64,000 bases of DNA from Coxiellaceae bacterium UBA1530 (GCA_002323325.1 DCQA01000026.1:1-64000); one strand, 5' to 3'. Shown: positions 1 through 9,281, counted from the first letter of the stretch. Numbers and translations are program-made. Notes: a model not told the origin generated them from the letters alone.

Positions 1-2
1 TT

Positions 3-878
3 TCGGGGCGTCATACCAAGCAGGGTGATGCTTTGGTTCAACTTGATGATCGCCTGGCGAGAGAGGCATACAATATGGATAAAGCCACGTTAGCTTATGA
101 TAAGGTTAATTATCTCAGTCAAAAGGCTTTGATTAAAAACAATGCTACAAGTCAAAATGAAGTTGATTCAGCACAAGCAACTTACATGGCTCAAAAAGCT
201 AAGGTTGCTCAAGATAAAATCAATTTGGACGATACCACAATAAGGGCACCTTTCTCCGGAAAGTTAGGGTTACGTCAAGTGGATGTTGGGCAGTACATTA
301 CAACCTCGACAGTCATAGTCTCGTTACAACAGCTGGACCCCATGTATGTCGATTTCCCCCTGTCATCCAACCTCTTGAGTCAGTTTAAGTCAGGTCAAGC
401 TGTTCATGTAGAGGTGAACTCACAACCAGGCAAAATTTATAACGGAAAAATTGTCGCCGTTGATTCTTTAGTTGACGAATCCACTAGGACCGTGAATGTA
501 CGAGCCTCGATCAAAAACGATGATGAGTCACTTTTACCAGGCCAATTTGCAGACATTTCTGTGTTACTACCAGTTCAAAAAGATGTCGTCGAGGTGCCTA
601 GAGCCGCGATTACCTATAGTCTTTACGGCAACGCCGTATTGCTTGTTACTGAAAAAGAAGTGGATGGAAAAACTGAACACATAGCCACTGAAAAATACGT
701 GACCACTGGTGATGTGGATGGTGAAAATGTTGTCATACTCAAAGGGCTCAATGCAGGTGATGTCATTGTTAGTTCAGGTCAGAATAAGGTGTCATCAGGT
801 GGTGTGGTCACAATCAACAATTCCACGCCTTCGACGGATGACTCATCTCAAGCTACAACAGCAACAAAAACTTCGTAA
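3..878 (+). CDS. RND efflux periplasmic adaptor (membrane fusion protein), 5' partial
   Basis: Periplasmic adaptor (HlyD/AcrA family) that links an inner-membrane RND pump to an outer-membrane channel. The reading frame is open from base 3 and the first visible residues already read like the lipoyl region of this family (a GDALVQLDD stretch), so the true start lies left of the window. A long alpha-hairpin rich in Ala, Lys and Gln follows, then the second lipoyl half (IRAPFSGKLGLRQVDVG), a beta-barrel region containing LLPGQFADI, and a membrane-proximal end with a Ser/Thr-rich tail. The stop is 13 bases before the pump gene, so the two form an operon. The substrate cannot be told from sequence. 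Family assignment is firm; a specific name such as AcrA, MexE or MdtA is not justified. Confidence 0.93.
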   Translation, partial: SGRHTKQGDALVQLDDRLAREAYNMDKATLAYDKVNYLSQKALIKNNATSQNEVDSAQATYMAQKAKVAQDKINLDDTTIRAPFSGKLGLRQVDVGQYITTSTVIVSLQQLDPMYVDFPLSSNLLSQFKSGQAVHVEVNSQPGKIYNGKIVAVDSLVDESTRTVNVRASIKNDDESLLPGQFADISVLLPVQKDVVEVPRAAITYSLYGNAVLLVTEKEVDGKTEHIATEKYVTTGDVDGENVVILKGLNAGDVIVSSGQNKVSSGGVVTINNSTPSTDDSSQATTATKTS

Positions 879-891
879 CTGAGGGTAAGTC

Positions 892-3800
892 ATGGGTAAT
901 TTTACAGATTTCTTTATTCGTCGCCCTGTCTTTGCCTCGGTGGTCAGTTTGTTATTCTTGCTGGTTGGCTTGCAAGCTATATTCACCATGCAGGTGCGTG
1001 AATATCCTGAGATGGAGAACACTGTTATCACAGTTACAACAGCTTATCCTGGTGCTTCAGCAGATACTGTGCAAGGCTTTGTAACGACCCCTTTAGAGCA
1101 AGCGATTGCCAGTGCCGATGGATTAGACTATTTCACATCAACCAGCGTTGACGGCACCAGCACTATCACTGTTTATGTGCAGCTAAACTACGACCCTAAT
1201 GCTGCATTCACCAGTGTCTTGAGCGAGGTGCAGCAAGTTGAAAACACATTACCGACGGGTGCTCAATTACCTATCATCACGAAATCAACCGGTGCTGCGG
1301 TCTCCTTGATGTACATTGGATTTAGTAGTTCTGAAATGTCGGCGGGCCAAATTACGGCGTATTTAACCGATGTTGTGCAACCTCAAATTCAAACGGTCAA
1401 TGGTGTTTCGTCAGCTACTATCATGGGAAGCAACACGTATGCAATGCGAATTTGGTTAAACCGTGACCGCATGAATGCCTTAGGTGTTACACCCGCAGAT
1501 ATTTCATCAGCTCTTCAGGCAAATAACTATCAATCTTCTGGCGGCCTGGTCAAAGGTAAGTACGTTGAAATGAATATTAGCGCAGATACCAGCTTAACTG
1601 ATCAAGCGCAGTTTGAAAGTTTAGTGATTAAGACTGGCTCGAGTGGTCAGTTAGTGTATCTTCGGGACGTGGCGCGTGTTGAATTAGGATCAACGGCGTA
1701 CAATAAATCAGTGTATTTTGACAATCAGCCGTCAGTGGTTATTGCCGTTAATGGTACGTCGACGGCCAACCCATTGACTGTTATCAAAGATGTCAAGACA
1801 TTAATTCCTGAGATGCAAGCGCTTTACCCACCTTCGCTTAGCTCCAATGTTGTTTATGATGCCAGCCTTTACATTCAAGACTCGATCAACGAAGTTATTC
1901 GAACTATTGTAGAGGCTGGTTTGATTGTTACCTTCGTGATCTTTTTATTCTTAGGATCTTTGAGAACGGTATGTATTCCAGTCATTACACTGCCGTTATC
2001 CTTGGTGGGTGTATTTGTTGTCATGACAGCACTGGGTTATTCCATCAACTTATTGACTCTATTAGCCTTAGTATTAGCGATTGGACTAGTGGTTGATGAC
2101 GCTATTGTTGTTTTAGAAAACACTTATCGTTTGATCGAGGAAGGCGAAACTCCCTTTAACGCTGCATTAGTCGGGGCAAGAGAGATTTCAGGACCTGTTA
2201 TCGCAATGACGATTACTCTGGTTGCGGTGTATGCCCCCATTGGTCTGATGACAGGTGTTACCGGCGCGCTATTTACCGAATTTGCTTTTACTCTAGCAGG
2301 AGCTGTTTTGGTGTCCGGCGTCATTGCCTTGACGTTGACTCCCATGATGTGTTCAAAAATGTTAAATGCCTCTATCGGTGAGCAAGTCTTGGTTAAATTT
2401 ATCGATCAAAAGTTTTCTAGTCTAAAACAGGTCTATCAAAAAGCGCTAAAGGGGGTACTATCACATCGTCCAGCTTTTTTATTTTTAGGTTTTGTGGTCT
2501 TTGTCAGTAATCTTTTCTTGTTTGTTCTGACGCCATCAGAATTATCACCGATCGAAGATCAGGGTGTTGTACTCTTAATGGGTACAGCACCAACATCTGC
2601 CAATCTCAACTATCTCGAAAGGTACACGTCAACATTTAGAAGTTACTACACACAATTTCCTGCGTTTGCTCATGGTTTTGTGGTAAATGGTTCTTCGAGC
2701 GATAATACCGCTATGTCGTTTATGTTGTTAAAGCCCTGGAGTGAGCGTTCAGAGACACAACAAACGGTATATCGAGATCTTGCTTCAAAAATTCGCAACG
2801 TTCAGGGTATGCAGGTCTTTCCTGTCCAGTTGTCATCGCTACCTACTTCGACAGGAACTTTTCCAATAGAGTTTGTCATCAAATCATTAGGCTCATATGA
2901 GGACCTCTATGAGGTTTCAGAGGAGTTCTTAAACAAAGCAATGGCAAGTGGTAAGTTTTTGTTTCTGCAGAATTCACTAGACTACAACAAGCCTAATTAT
3001 GCGATGAATATTGATTACAAGAAAGCAGGGCAGTTGGGTATATCGATGCAGGACATTGGCGCGGTTTTATCGCCTTCTCTGAGTGAGAACTTTATCAATT
3101 ATTTCAGCATGTATAACCGTTCCTACGAGGTGATTCCTCAGTTGGATGCGCCTTTCAGAAAAGCTCCAGCAGACCTTGATACGCTTTACATTAACAATAG
3201 TGCAGGAGATTTATTGCCGCTATCAACGATTTTTAGTTATGACCAAACAACAGTTCCTAATGAACTGGATCGATTTCAGCAGATTAACTCAGCGACAATT
3301 CAAGGTGTCTCTTTACCGAACTTAGTATCGGTGGGGCAAGCTGCAACATACCTTCAAGATTTGGCCTCTGAGGTCTTACCGAGTAGTTATTCGTACAGTT
3401 ATGCAGGGGATTTGCGTTCTTATGTAGAGGAAGGGAATGCTTTGCTCTACACCTTCATTTTTGCTCTTATTATCATTTATTTGGTCTTATCCGCGCAATT
3501 TGAGAGTTTTCGTGACCCATTGGTTATCCTAACGAGTGTTCCGATGGCGACGTGTGGTGCCTTAATTCCCCTTTGTATGGGTTTTTCTACCATCAATATA
3601 TACAGCGAAGTTGGTTTGATTACGTTGATTGGTTTGATCAGTAAGCATGGAATTCTCATGGTCGAATTTGCTCGCCAACTTCGAGAAGAGAAGGGTTATG
3701 ATTTGCGACAGGCGATCGAGGAGGCTGCTGCTATTCGTCTGCGTCCGGTATTAATGACAACAGCTGCGATGGTGTTGGGTGTGTTTCCTCTATTGATAGC

Positions 3801-3981
3801 AACAGGTGCTGGTGCAGTGAGTCGTTTTGATATAGGTCTAACCATTGCTTCTGGAATGTGTTTTGGAACCGTGTTCACCTTATTCATTGTTCCGACAGTA
3901 TACACATTAACGACTCGTCAGATCCTGGCATTTTTGTTTGGTGCCATAGCGACTTGTGCAATATTAGTGACATTCTTGTAG
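892..3981 (+). CDS. RND multidrug efflux transporter, inner-membrane pump (HAE1/AcrB-like)
   Basis: Proton-driven RND exporter of 1029 residues, the usual size of the AcrB/MexF/MdtB group. It starts with the typical FFIRRPVFA segment and a first membrane helix, followed by a large periplasmic loop (SVDGTSTITVYVQ; a KSTGAAVSLM-like porter motif). TM4 holds the double aspartate needed for proton relay (GLVVDDAIVVLEN) and TM10 has the conserved lysine (ISKHGILMVEFA, where most homologues have KNA). A second periplasmic loop and a C-terminal helix bundle complete the protein. The start ATG follows a GAGGGTAAG ribosome site 13 bases after the adaptor stop. No outer-membrane TolC-type gene follows, so the pump probably uses a channel encoded elsewhere. 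Function is secure; substrate unknown. Confidence 0.95.
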   Translation: MGNFTDFFIRRPVFASVVSLLFLLVGLQAIFTMQVREYPEMENTVITVTTAYPGASADTVQGFVTTPLEQAIASADGLDYFTSTSVDGTSTITVYVQLNYDPNAAFTSVLSEVQQVENTLPTGAQLPIITKSTGAAVSLMYIGFSSSEMSAGQITAYLTDVVQPQIQTVNGVSSATIMGSNTYAMRIWLNRDRMNALGVTPADISSALQANNYQSSGGLVKGKYVEMNISADTSLTDQAQFESLVIKTGSSGQLVYLRDVARVELGSTAYNKSVYFDNQPSVVIAVNGTSTANPLTVIKDVKTLIPEMQALYPPSLSSNVVYDASLYIQDSINEVIRTIVEAGLIVTFVIFLFLGSLRTVCIPVITLPLSLVGVFVVMTALGYSINLLTLLALVLAIGLVVDDAIVVLENTYRLIEEGETPFNAALVGAREISGPVIAMTITLVAVYAPIGLMTGVTGALFTEFAFTLAGAVLVSGVIALTLTPMMCSKMLNASIGEQVLVKFIDQKFSSLKQVYQKALKGVLSHRPAFLFLGFVVFVSNLFLFVLTPSELSPIEDQGVVLLMGTAPTSANLNYLERYTSTFRSYYTQFPAFAHGFVVNGSSSDNTAMSFMLLKPWSERSETQQTVYRDLASKIRNVQGMQVFPVQLSSLPTSTGTFPIEFVIKSLGSYEDLYEVSEEFLNKAMASGKFLFLQNSLDYNKPNYAMNIDYKKAGQLGISMQDIGAVLSPSLSENFINYFSMYNRSYEVIPQLDAPFRKAPADLDTLYINNSAGDLLPLSTIFSYDQTTVPNELDRFQQINSATIQGVSLPNLVSVGQAATYLQDLASEVLPSSYSYSYAGDLRSYVEEGNALLYTFIFALIIIYLVLSAQFESFRDPLVILTSVPMATCGALIPLCMGFSTINIYSEVGLITLIGLISKHGILMVEFARQLREEKGYDLRQAIEEAAAIRLRPVLMTTAAMVLGVFPLLIATGAGAVSRFDIGLTIASGMCFGTVFTLFIVPTVYTLTTRQILAFLFGAIATCAILVTFL

Positions 3982-4204
3982 GCAACTATAAATACTATCT
4001 TGTTGGTGTCATGATATCAGGCCGTATTGCATCGTCTTTATTCTTAAGGATCGATTATTTGCTCTAAGTTGTTACTTTTCTTGTCAGATACGACTTATTC
4101 GATGTGAAATAATCGTTGTCATTTGTTAATCTTTAGCAACATTGCGAGCGATTGCTCATTAATTGTTGTCTGTATTAATCTCTAAAAAACGAGATACTGT
4201 TGTT

Positions 4205-4615
4205 ATGAATATAAAATGTTTCATATTTTTCACTCTTATAGCTTCTATGGTTAAGGTATCAAGTTCAGAGATGAGTCGCGATAAGGCATGTCAGTATGAG
4301 CTTTCACTGAATCTCAAAGACGAAAGTAAGTTTTACTGGTTAGTTTTTAATTCGGAGATTTTTAAAGCATTGCTATCCACTGCTGAGGATCAACGTTATT
4401 GTATTGACGACCTCTTATTGCGGGCGCGATCACTCTTTACAGATTCCAATAAGAATATCTGTATCTATGAAGAAAGTCATTTAGAAGGACGTCGATCGAC
4501 TCGTATTGGGTACATACCGCTTATGCTGGTCAGATCCGGTGCTCATTTCTCAGTTGGAGGTAGGAAGGCGACGGGGAGTCACCCTGATGATTTGTTGCCT
4601 ATTTTCTCCACTTAG
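4205..4615 (+). CDS. hypothetical secreted protein (136 aa)
   Basis: No family recognised. I place the start at the ATG at 4205 rather than the upstream start at 4163, because from 4205 the protein begins with a clean signal peptide (MNIKCFIFFTLIASMV, then small residues around SSSE). The mature part is about 115 residues, mixed in charge, with three cysteines, and ends in a short glycine-containing stretch. It stands alone: 220 bases separate it from the RND operon and more than 500 bases follow before the next gene. The surrounding DNA is AT-rich. It is probably exported to the periplasm or outside; no enzymatic motif is visible. Confidence 0.6.
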   Translation: MNIKCFIFFTLIASMVKVSSSEMSRDKACQYELSLNLKDESKFYWLVFNSEIFKALLSTAEDQRYCIDDLLLRARSLFTDSNKNICIYEESHLEGRRSTRIGYIPLMLVRSGAHFSVGGRKATGSHPDDLLPIFST

Positions 4616-5130
4616 CATAGTTTCCAAACATTTCATATTTGGCTTTGTCTGCATCGGATTCATTCAAGTGATATATCGGTAATTTTTTGATTTTTTTTCT
4701 TAAGAAATCATTAAATTGAGTGATATATTTCAGGTGTTTTTCGCGCTATCGTTTCTGATTATGAATCAATATAGGGTTTTATCCTTGTATTCTTCACATC
4801 TTGAGCTTTCCCATTACTAATAACCAGCTGAAATTATGCATGTTTTACCATAGCTATTGTTTTCCTAATGTTTTTATTCAGATTGCATATGTCTTTTTTG
4901 TTTCTTTAATGGATCTAAAGAAAAGCGTCACTGAGTTTGCGATCTATTTTTTTTCTATGGCATATTGTAATCACGACCAAGGTTTTTCAAATATTAAGTT
5001 GGTTTCGACTCTCTAAAGGTATTTGTTAAACGCTACATGCAGTAACTCTTGGTTGATGTGGTGAAGTCTCATTTATGGATGCTATGAGTAACATCGTTTA
5101 AAACCATCAAAACCAGTAGAGGAGAGTAAT
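4616..5130. other. 515-base AT-rich stretch without a convincing gene
   Basis: Strongly AT-rich with poly-T runs. One open frame (4801-5016) starts with TTG, lacks a ribosome site and has a hydrophobic low-complexity translation, so I do not accept it. Two copies of the short word GTGATATAT occur near 4670-4730. The last 20 bases hold the strong ribosome site (AGAGGAGAG) of the next gene. No terminator or RNA gene is visible. Confidence 0.5.
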
Positions 5131-6627
5131 ATGCCAAAATTAACAGAACAACAAGTAATACAAAACAGTGCATTGATTCAGAATGCCGTAACTACAATTA
5201 AGGATGTCAATACAAAGTTGAACGCAGTCTACATTTCTTCCCCTAATATAAAGCAGTATAACGATGATTTTATCTCGGTCACCACAGCCCGTAAGTCAGC
5301 GTATCGAGCGGCAAGGGCTCTAGCTGAACAAGAAGAGTTGTCTCTGAATACGACTTTCGTTAGTGCTGCTGAAAGCATCGATGGTGTTCAGTCTTACTTA
5401 TCATCTGGTCCTTTTACAGAGCCGAATGAGATAAATTCTGGAGTTAATCAAATTAGTCTTATCGATGTTATTGATACGCTCAAATACAGGCTCGTAATGG
5501 CACAAGCGGCTATGAATACCAAAAAGCAAACCCTTGAAACAAACTTTGATGTTTTAGATGCAGAAATGAAGAGCATCGCTGATCGTATCAATAGTCTAAC
5601 TACTCGCATGACAACTGCTATTGAGCTTGGTAGTTATGATCAAGCAAGAGGATATCGTGAGCAAATTAATACGCTAAAAACTCAATTGGAGGAGAAGAAG
5701 GCTCAGAAAATTAACTTGGAAAGGACATTCAACTCTGACAAAACAGAATCGGAAGCTTTCATCGGTAATATCCGCAAGGATATCAAGACATTTGAGGATA
5801 AAATAACTCAGGGACAAATGGCTCTAGTAGAATCTGTCGATCAAGCTTTTAGCTCTTTTGTTGGAAAAGACACAATATCTAAGTCCACTGCAATGGGTAC
5901 AAAACACTTCAACGGTGGCTTTAGCGGTAAAAGTCCAGCTGTTGTGAATGATCCTCATTCGGAATATACGCCTTTTTCAAAAGTTGTAGAGTCCTATTTA
6001 CCAACTGCTACAGACAATAAAACACTAACTCTTCTCGAGATGCTGGTAGATCAAGATAGTGGTTGCGATCTTTTATGGCAAGAGATGCCTCGACACTTGC
6101 TCAAAAGTATAGCTCCTAAAGATAAAAATCATAGTGATGGTGTTTACTCTAAGATGATCACTGGAATTGATGCGGTCATTAAGCTGAATCCTGACGTGCA
6201 AATGCTAGAGCATTTAAGCAAAGTACTTGAGCAATATAAGCACTTGATAGCTAGTCGTAAGTTCAGTTTTGAAGCTCTTCACTCGGATAGTGTGTCTGCC
6301 CGAGATGAACACGTTAGTGTAATTCAATCTAGAATTGAAGATCTTAAGCTACGTATTGAATCTAAGAACAAGGATCGCTCGTCATTGATATCTACTACTT
6401 CTGACGTTGTAAGTAATGGCACATCTACGAAGTCTGTTACTTCAGATCCTGCTTCTGACGATGTAAGTGATAACACATCTACGAAGTCTGCTACTTCTTC
6501 TTGGATGAGCAATATGTCGTTATCATCATTGTATGCTGCTGCTAGTTCATGGGGTATATTTGGTAAAGGTGACCAAAATGACAATGAAGCTCATGCAGTC
6601 GGTCCTGATATGAATATGGGTCTTTAG
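5131..6627 (+). CDS. large coiled-coil protein of unknown function (possible secreted effector)
   Basis: A 498-residue hydrophilic protein without signal peptide or membrane helix. Residues of roughly 125-245 are helical and heptad-like (for example SIADRINSLTTRM and QINTLKTQLEEKKAQ), indicating a coiled coil. A second helical stretch lies near 390-420. The C-terminal 85 residues are Ser/Thr-rich and contain an 18-residue duplicated unit (see the repeat at 6397). The start is well supported by an AGAGGAGAG ribosome site eight bases upstream, and a strong terminator follows the stop. It is transcribed alone. I recognise no family. Cytoplasmic, coiled-coil, repeat-bearing proteins standing alone are typical of translocated effectors in intracellular gammaproteobacteria, but that is inference; a structural role is equally possible. 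Confidence 0.8.
   Translation: MPKLTEQQVIQNSALIQNAVTTIKDVNTKLNAVYISSPNIKQYNDDFISVTTARKSAYRAARALAEQEELSLNTTFVSAAESIDGVQSYLSSGPFTEPNEINSGVNQISLIDVIDTLKYRLVMAQAAMNTKKQTLETNFDVLDAEMKSIADRINSLTTRMTTAIELGSYDQARGYREQINTLKTQLEEKKAQKINLERTFNSDKTESEAFIGNIRKDIKTFEDKITQGQMALVESVDQAFSSFVGKDTISKSTAMGTKHFNGGFSGKSPAVVNDPHSEYTPFSKVVESYLPTATDNKTLTLLEMLVDQDSGCDLLWQEMPRHLLKSIAPKDKNHSDGVYSKMITGIDAVIKLNPDVQMLEHLSKVLEQYKHLIASRKFSFEALHSDSVSARDEHVSVIQSRIEDLKLRIESKNKDRSSLISTTSDVVSNGTSTKSVTSDPASDDVSDNTSTKSATSSWMSNMSLSSLYAAASSWGIFGKGDQNDNEAHAVGPDMNMGL
6397..6504 (+). repeat. two tandem 54-base units inside the coiled-coil gene
   Basis: Units at 6397-6450 and 6451-6504 align with only scattered differences and share the block ACATCTACGAAGTCTG. 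They encode an 18-residue duplication around STKS (TSDVVSNGTSTKS versus ASDDVSDNTSTKS). The unit length keeps the reading frame. Confidence 0.85.
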
Positions 6628-6653
6628 TTTAAGTATTAAAATAAACGTAAAAC

Positions 6654-6683
6654 AAAAAAAGCCACCTCTCAGGTGGCTTTTTT
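6654..6683. terminator. bidirectional rho-independent terminator
   Basis: A seven-base-pair GC-rich stem (GCCACCT / AGGTGGC, loop CTC, 6661-6677) has seven A on its left and six T on its right, so it can end transcription from both sides: the coiled-coil gene on the plus strand and the 6701-7075 gene on the minus strand. Confidence 0.93.
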
Positions 6684-6700
6684 ATATAGTGTGATAGCGA

Positions 6701-7075
6701 TTAATCATCCCGAAAGATGAGTAATGGCTCACCGAAAGTTTGCTCATAGAGATCACACGTGTTTTGAAAAGCTACTTTCAGTGATTCGCGATCAGGATTG
6801 CGACTGTCTGCCGGCTCATGGTGAATATAGCCTCCAGCAATATTCGTGCAGTCATTAATATATCGACGCGTGTGAAGAATATGTGCGTGCCAGTATTCAT
6901 CAATGCAGCTTGATGGCGCGAGCGGTGTAGAAGGGTGAGTGACTATGAGGTGAAGAAAGCGTCGGTAGAGCAGCTCTAACGTGCTGATATGATCTTGTGA
7001 CCAGGGTGTCAGTGCATAGCTGTTACTGCACAGGTAGGCGTTAATACACTCTAGGTCAATCTCAAAAGCGGTCAT
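6701..7075 (-). CDS. small protein with WHxHILHT motif (GRDP-like), unknown function
   Basis: A 124-residue soluble protein. Its centre carries a striking motif, IDEYWHAHILHTRRYINDC followed by GGYIHHEP, which places clustered histidines and a cysteine where a metal could bind. This resembles the repeated element of the glycine-rich domain-containing (GRDP/DUF1399) proteins of plants and some bacteria; I make this link from memory of the motif and hold it loosely. There is no signal peptide. The gene ends at the shared terminator and starts 85 bases downstream of the small peptide gene on the same strand, with no hairpin between, so the two may be co-transcribed. The ribosome site is weak. 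A role in processing or binding the neighbouring peptide, or a metal, is speculation. Confidence 0.7.
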   Translation of the reverse strand: MTAFEIDLECINAYLCSNSYALTPWSQDHISTLELLYRRFLHLIVTHPSTPLAPSSCIDEYWHAHILHTRRYINDCTNIAGGYIHHEPADSRNPDRESLKVAFQNTCDLYEQTFGEPLLIFRDD

Positions 7076-7160
7076 AGTAGTTTACAATATTGTTCGTTTT
7101 TATAAATTGTTAGATAATATTAAAAGGGTTATATCACGCTTTCTTTTTAGTGCCGGTTAT

Positions 7161-7310
7161 TTAAAACGCCATACAGCCGTTATTATGACACTTGCCATTG
7201 CAGCCAAGGCTTAGGGCTAGTTCTTGTTTATGCGTTGATAGGGTTTTGATAGAAACAAATTGCCCTTGACGAACCGGCTTTTTGACTGTAGATGTTTGAG
7301 TTTGGCTCAT
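7161..7310 (-). CDS. 49-residue cysteine-containing peptide, previously easy to overlook
   Basis: A short gene running from ATG (7308-7310) to TAA (7161-7163). It is supported by a good ribosome site (AGGGAG, seven bases upstream) and by a near-consensus promoter (TTGACA, 17-base spacer, TAATTT at 7347-7375). The first 35 residues are hydrophilic and basic (TVKKPVRQGQF, then TLSTHKQELALSL); the last 14 are the compact sequence GCNGKCHNNGCMAF with three cysteines and a histidine. This leader-plus-core shape is that of a ribosomally made modified peptide or a metal-binding peptide. It lies divergent to a TonB-dependent receptor and upstream of the WHxH protein. No family is recognised; existence of the gene is well supported, its role is not known. 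Confidence 0.72.
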   Translation of the reverse strand: MSQTQTSTVKKPVRQGQFVSIKTLSTHKQELALSLGCNGKCHNNGCMAF

Positions 7311-7312
7311 GC

Positions 7313-7340
7313 TTGACTCCCTATGGTTTGTCTGTATATT
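7313..7340 (+). promoter_or_regulatory. sigma-70-type promoter of the TonB-receptor gene
   Basis: TTGACT (7313-7318), a 16-base spacer and TATATT (7335-7340) lie 45 bases before the receptor start. The -35 box sits on the ribosome site of the divergent peptide gene, so the two transcription units overlap head to head and could influence each other. No clear Fur box or cobalamin riboswitch was found here. Confidence 0.5.
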
Positions 7341-7346
7341 CCGAGA

Positions 7347-7375
7347 AAATTACGCCTATTTTATTTTTATGTCAA
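7347..7375 (-). promoter_or_regulatory. sigma-70-type promoter of the 49-residue peptide gene
   Basis: Reading on the minus strand, TTGACA (7370-7375), a 17-base spacer and TAATTT (7347-7352) form a near-consensus promoter about 35 bases before the peptide start codon. It overlaps the leader of the divergent receptor gene. Confidence 0.65.
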
Positions 7376-7385
7376 GGTGATCGGT

Positions 7386-9281
7386 ATGCCATTCTATTCA
7401 AAAATGTTCGCGTGTGTGTTAGTGGTTGGCGTATCATTTTCTCTACTTGTGAATGCGGATACTTTAACGCTGCCCGACCTCACCATTGAGGCACCGATGG
7501 CGACGGATGATACGCAAGCGGGCTTCGAAATCACGAATAATCAATCGGTTATTGCATCCAGTGGATCACAAACTGTTTCGAGTGCCTTAGCGCTTCACCC
7601 TATGATTCAAACGCAGTCTCATAGCTCTAATGCATCACAAAACACCATTGCTTTACATGGCTTTGGCGATAACGCCTCTGTTAATACTTTGTTAACGCTA
7701 GATGGTATGCCTTTCATAAGCGCTTCACTCATTGGTCCAAATTTTAATGCGCTATTGCCAGGGGCTATTAGTGACTACACGCTTTTACCAGGGAGTTATG
7801 GCACGCTTTATGGTAATCAGGCTATCGGTGGCGTTGTAAAGTTGAATACTGTAATACCCTCTGAACCTGTCGCCGATTTTTCGCTGTCTTTGGGTAATCA
7901 TGATCAACATGGTGTGAGTTTTGTAGCGAGTGAAACAGACGATGTTGGTCAGGCTGTTCGTTTGGGTGCGTCAATGTATAACAACGACCATGATCAGCCC
8001 AATAGTCAGCAGCAAGATTATCTAATGAATCTGCAATGGTCGAAGCAATCAGACGATCAATCATCCGGGATTAATTTAATTGCTTATCATACCACCATCC
8101 ATCTGCCGTCATCGCAATTGTGGGGGAGCGCAGAAGAGCCAGGAGATTCATCAGCAGTGAGTACAACTGAGGGTTATCTGCTAAATGCTTATCATCAACG
8201 CTGGTTGAATGCTGATTGGCAATGGCTAACGCATCTGTTGTGGTTTGAGGATCAACAGACTTGTACTAGTTTATCCTCGGTCAGTGATCAATCGAGTGTT
8301 CTTTGGAAAAATGATTGGCTCTATGGGGCTCGGTGGAAGATGGGCTGGGACATCAGCTACGATACCTTTGATACCGATAACTCGAAAGCCTCCTATGATT
8401 CTGATGAATATATCACATCAGCTTACGCTCGATATACCCAGCCAATAAGTTCTAAGGTATCAATGGCTGTTGGTGCACGTGGTGCTTGGCAAGGTATTGG
8501 TGCGACATCCTCGACGAATGATCATCTTTACCAGCATAATACCGCTTTTGTTAATGAACAAAGCCTCTACTGGAAGCCTAAATCGGCATGGCGCTTTTTT
8601 CTTCGTCGCGATATGAATTTCAGAATGCCAAAGGGTAAGGAAGAGGTGTGGTCTGCTGATGGTACAGTGCATGAGCTTTCGGTGCAGACAGGTATTGCTT
8701 ATGAGGCTGGTTTTAATTGGAAGTGTAATAACGATGCGATTCGTTTGGCGGTTTTTCACCTGGATATTGATAATGAGCTGGCGTATACCTTGTTTCCTCT
8801 GCCTTACGGGGAAGTCACTAATTTGCCGCCAACGCGACGTGTTGGTATCGATCTGTCAGCGGAGAGGGTGTTATCGGATGGCTTGTCTTCATCCGTGGAA
8901 ATGAGCTGGGTTAATCCAACCATTCGATCAGGTGAATATGAAGGAAATCAGATTCCAGGCGTGTCGCCTTTTAATGGAGGTGTTGCTGTTACCTATGGTG
9001 CTTTGCCGCGATGGAATATGACAGTCATGGAGTCTTATCATAGTAGCTTTTATGCATCAGATGATTTTAATAATACAGGCGACAAGATGCCAGATTATTG
9101 GTTGACCAATGCGCGGTGGCAGAAACAGTGGAACACTACGACATTAACATTACGCGCCGATAATCTGTTGGATAAGCACTATGTACGCTATGGACAATAT
9201 TATTCAGACGGTAGCATTCGTTATTACGCAGCAGATGGTTTTATGATGCTTGCGACTATGAAAATAAGCTTGGGGAAATAA
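7386..9281 (+). CDS. TonB-dependent outer-membrane receptor
   Basis: A 631-residue TonB-dependent transporter that imports a scarce ligand through the outer membrane. From the chosen ATG at 7386 (ribosome site AAGGTGA) it has a signal peptide ending near LLVNA, a possible TonB box (LTLPDLTIEAP), and a plug domain with the usual elements: a SSALALHP-type segment, the HGFGDNASVNTLLTLDGMPF loop, and GSYGTLYGNQAIGGVVKLNT. The rest is a beta-barrel of alternating aromatic strands, ending in the consensus for barrel assembly (RADNLLDKHYV and a C-terminal strand). The upstream ATG/GTG starts in the same frame would add a poor leader. It is directly followed by its own TonB. The ligand (siderophore, metal-peptide, vitamin or sugar) cannot be told. 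Confidence 0.92.
   Translation: MPFYSKMFACVLVVGVSFSLLVNADTLTLPDLTIEAPMATDDTQAGFEITNNQSVIASSGSQTVSSALALHPMIQTQSHSSNASQNTIALHGFGDNASVNTLLTLDGMPFISASLIGPNFNALLPGAISDYTLLPGSYGTLYGNQAIGGVVKLNTVIPSEPVADFSLSLGNHDQHGVSFVASETDDVGQAVRLGASMYNNDHDQPNSQQQDYLMNLQWSKQSDDQSSGINLIAYHTTIHLPSSQLWGSAEEPGDSSAVSTTEGYLLNAYHQRWLNADWQWLTHLLWFEDQQTCTSLSSVSDQSSVLWKNDWLYGARWKMGWDISYDTFDTDNSKASYDSDEYITSAYARYTQPISSKVSMAVGARGAWQGIGATSSTNDHLYQHNTAFVNEQSLYWKPKSAWRFFLRRDMNFRMPKGKEEVWSADGTVHELSVQTGIAYEAGFNWKCNNDAIRLAVFHLDIDNELAYTLFPLPYGEVTNLPPTRRVGIDLSAERVLSDGLSSSVEMSWVNPTIRSGEYEGNQIPGVSPFNGGVAVTYGALPRWNMTVMESYHSSFYASDDFNNTGDKMPDYWLTNARWQKQWNTTTLTLRADNLLDKHYVRYGQYYSDGSIRYYAADGFMMLATMKISLGK

Noticed and set aside
4801..5016. 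Open frame of 71 codons in the gap before the coiled-coil gene
   Set aside because: TTG start, no ribosome site, phenylalanine-rich low-complexity translation of AT-rich DNA.
7076..7385. Cobalamin riboswitch or Fur box before the TonB receptor
   Set aside because: No B12 box or convincing Fur palindrome found; the stretch is explained by the small peptide gene and two promoters.
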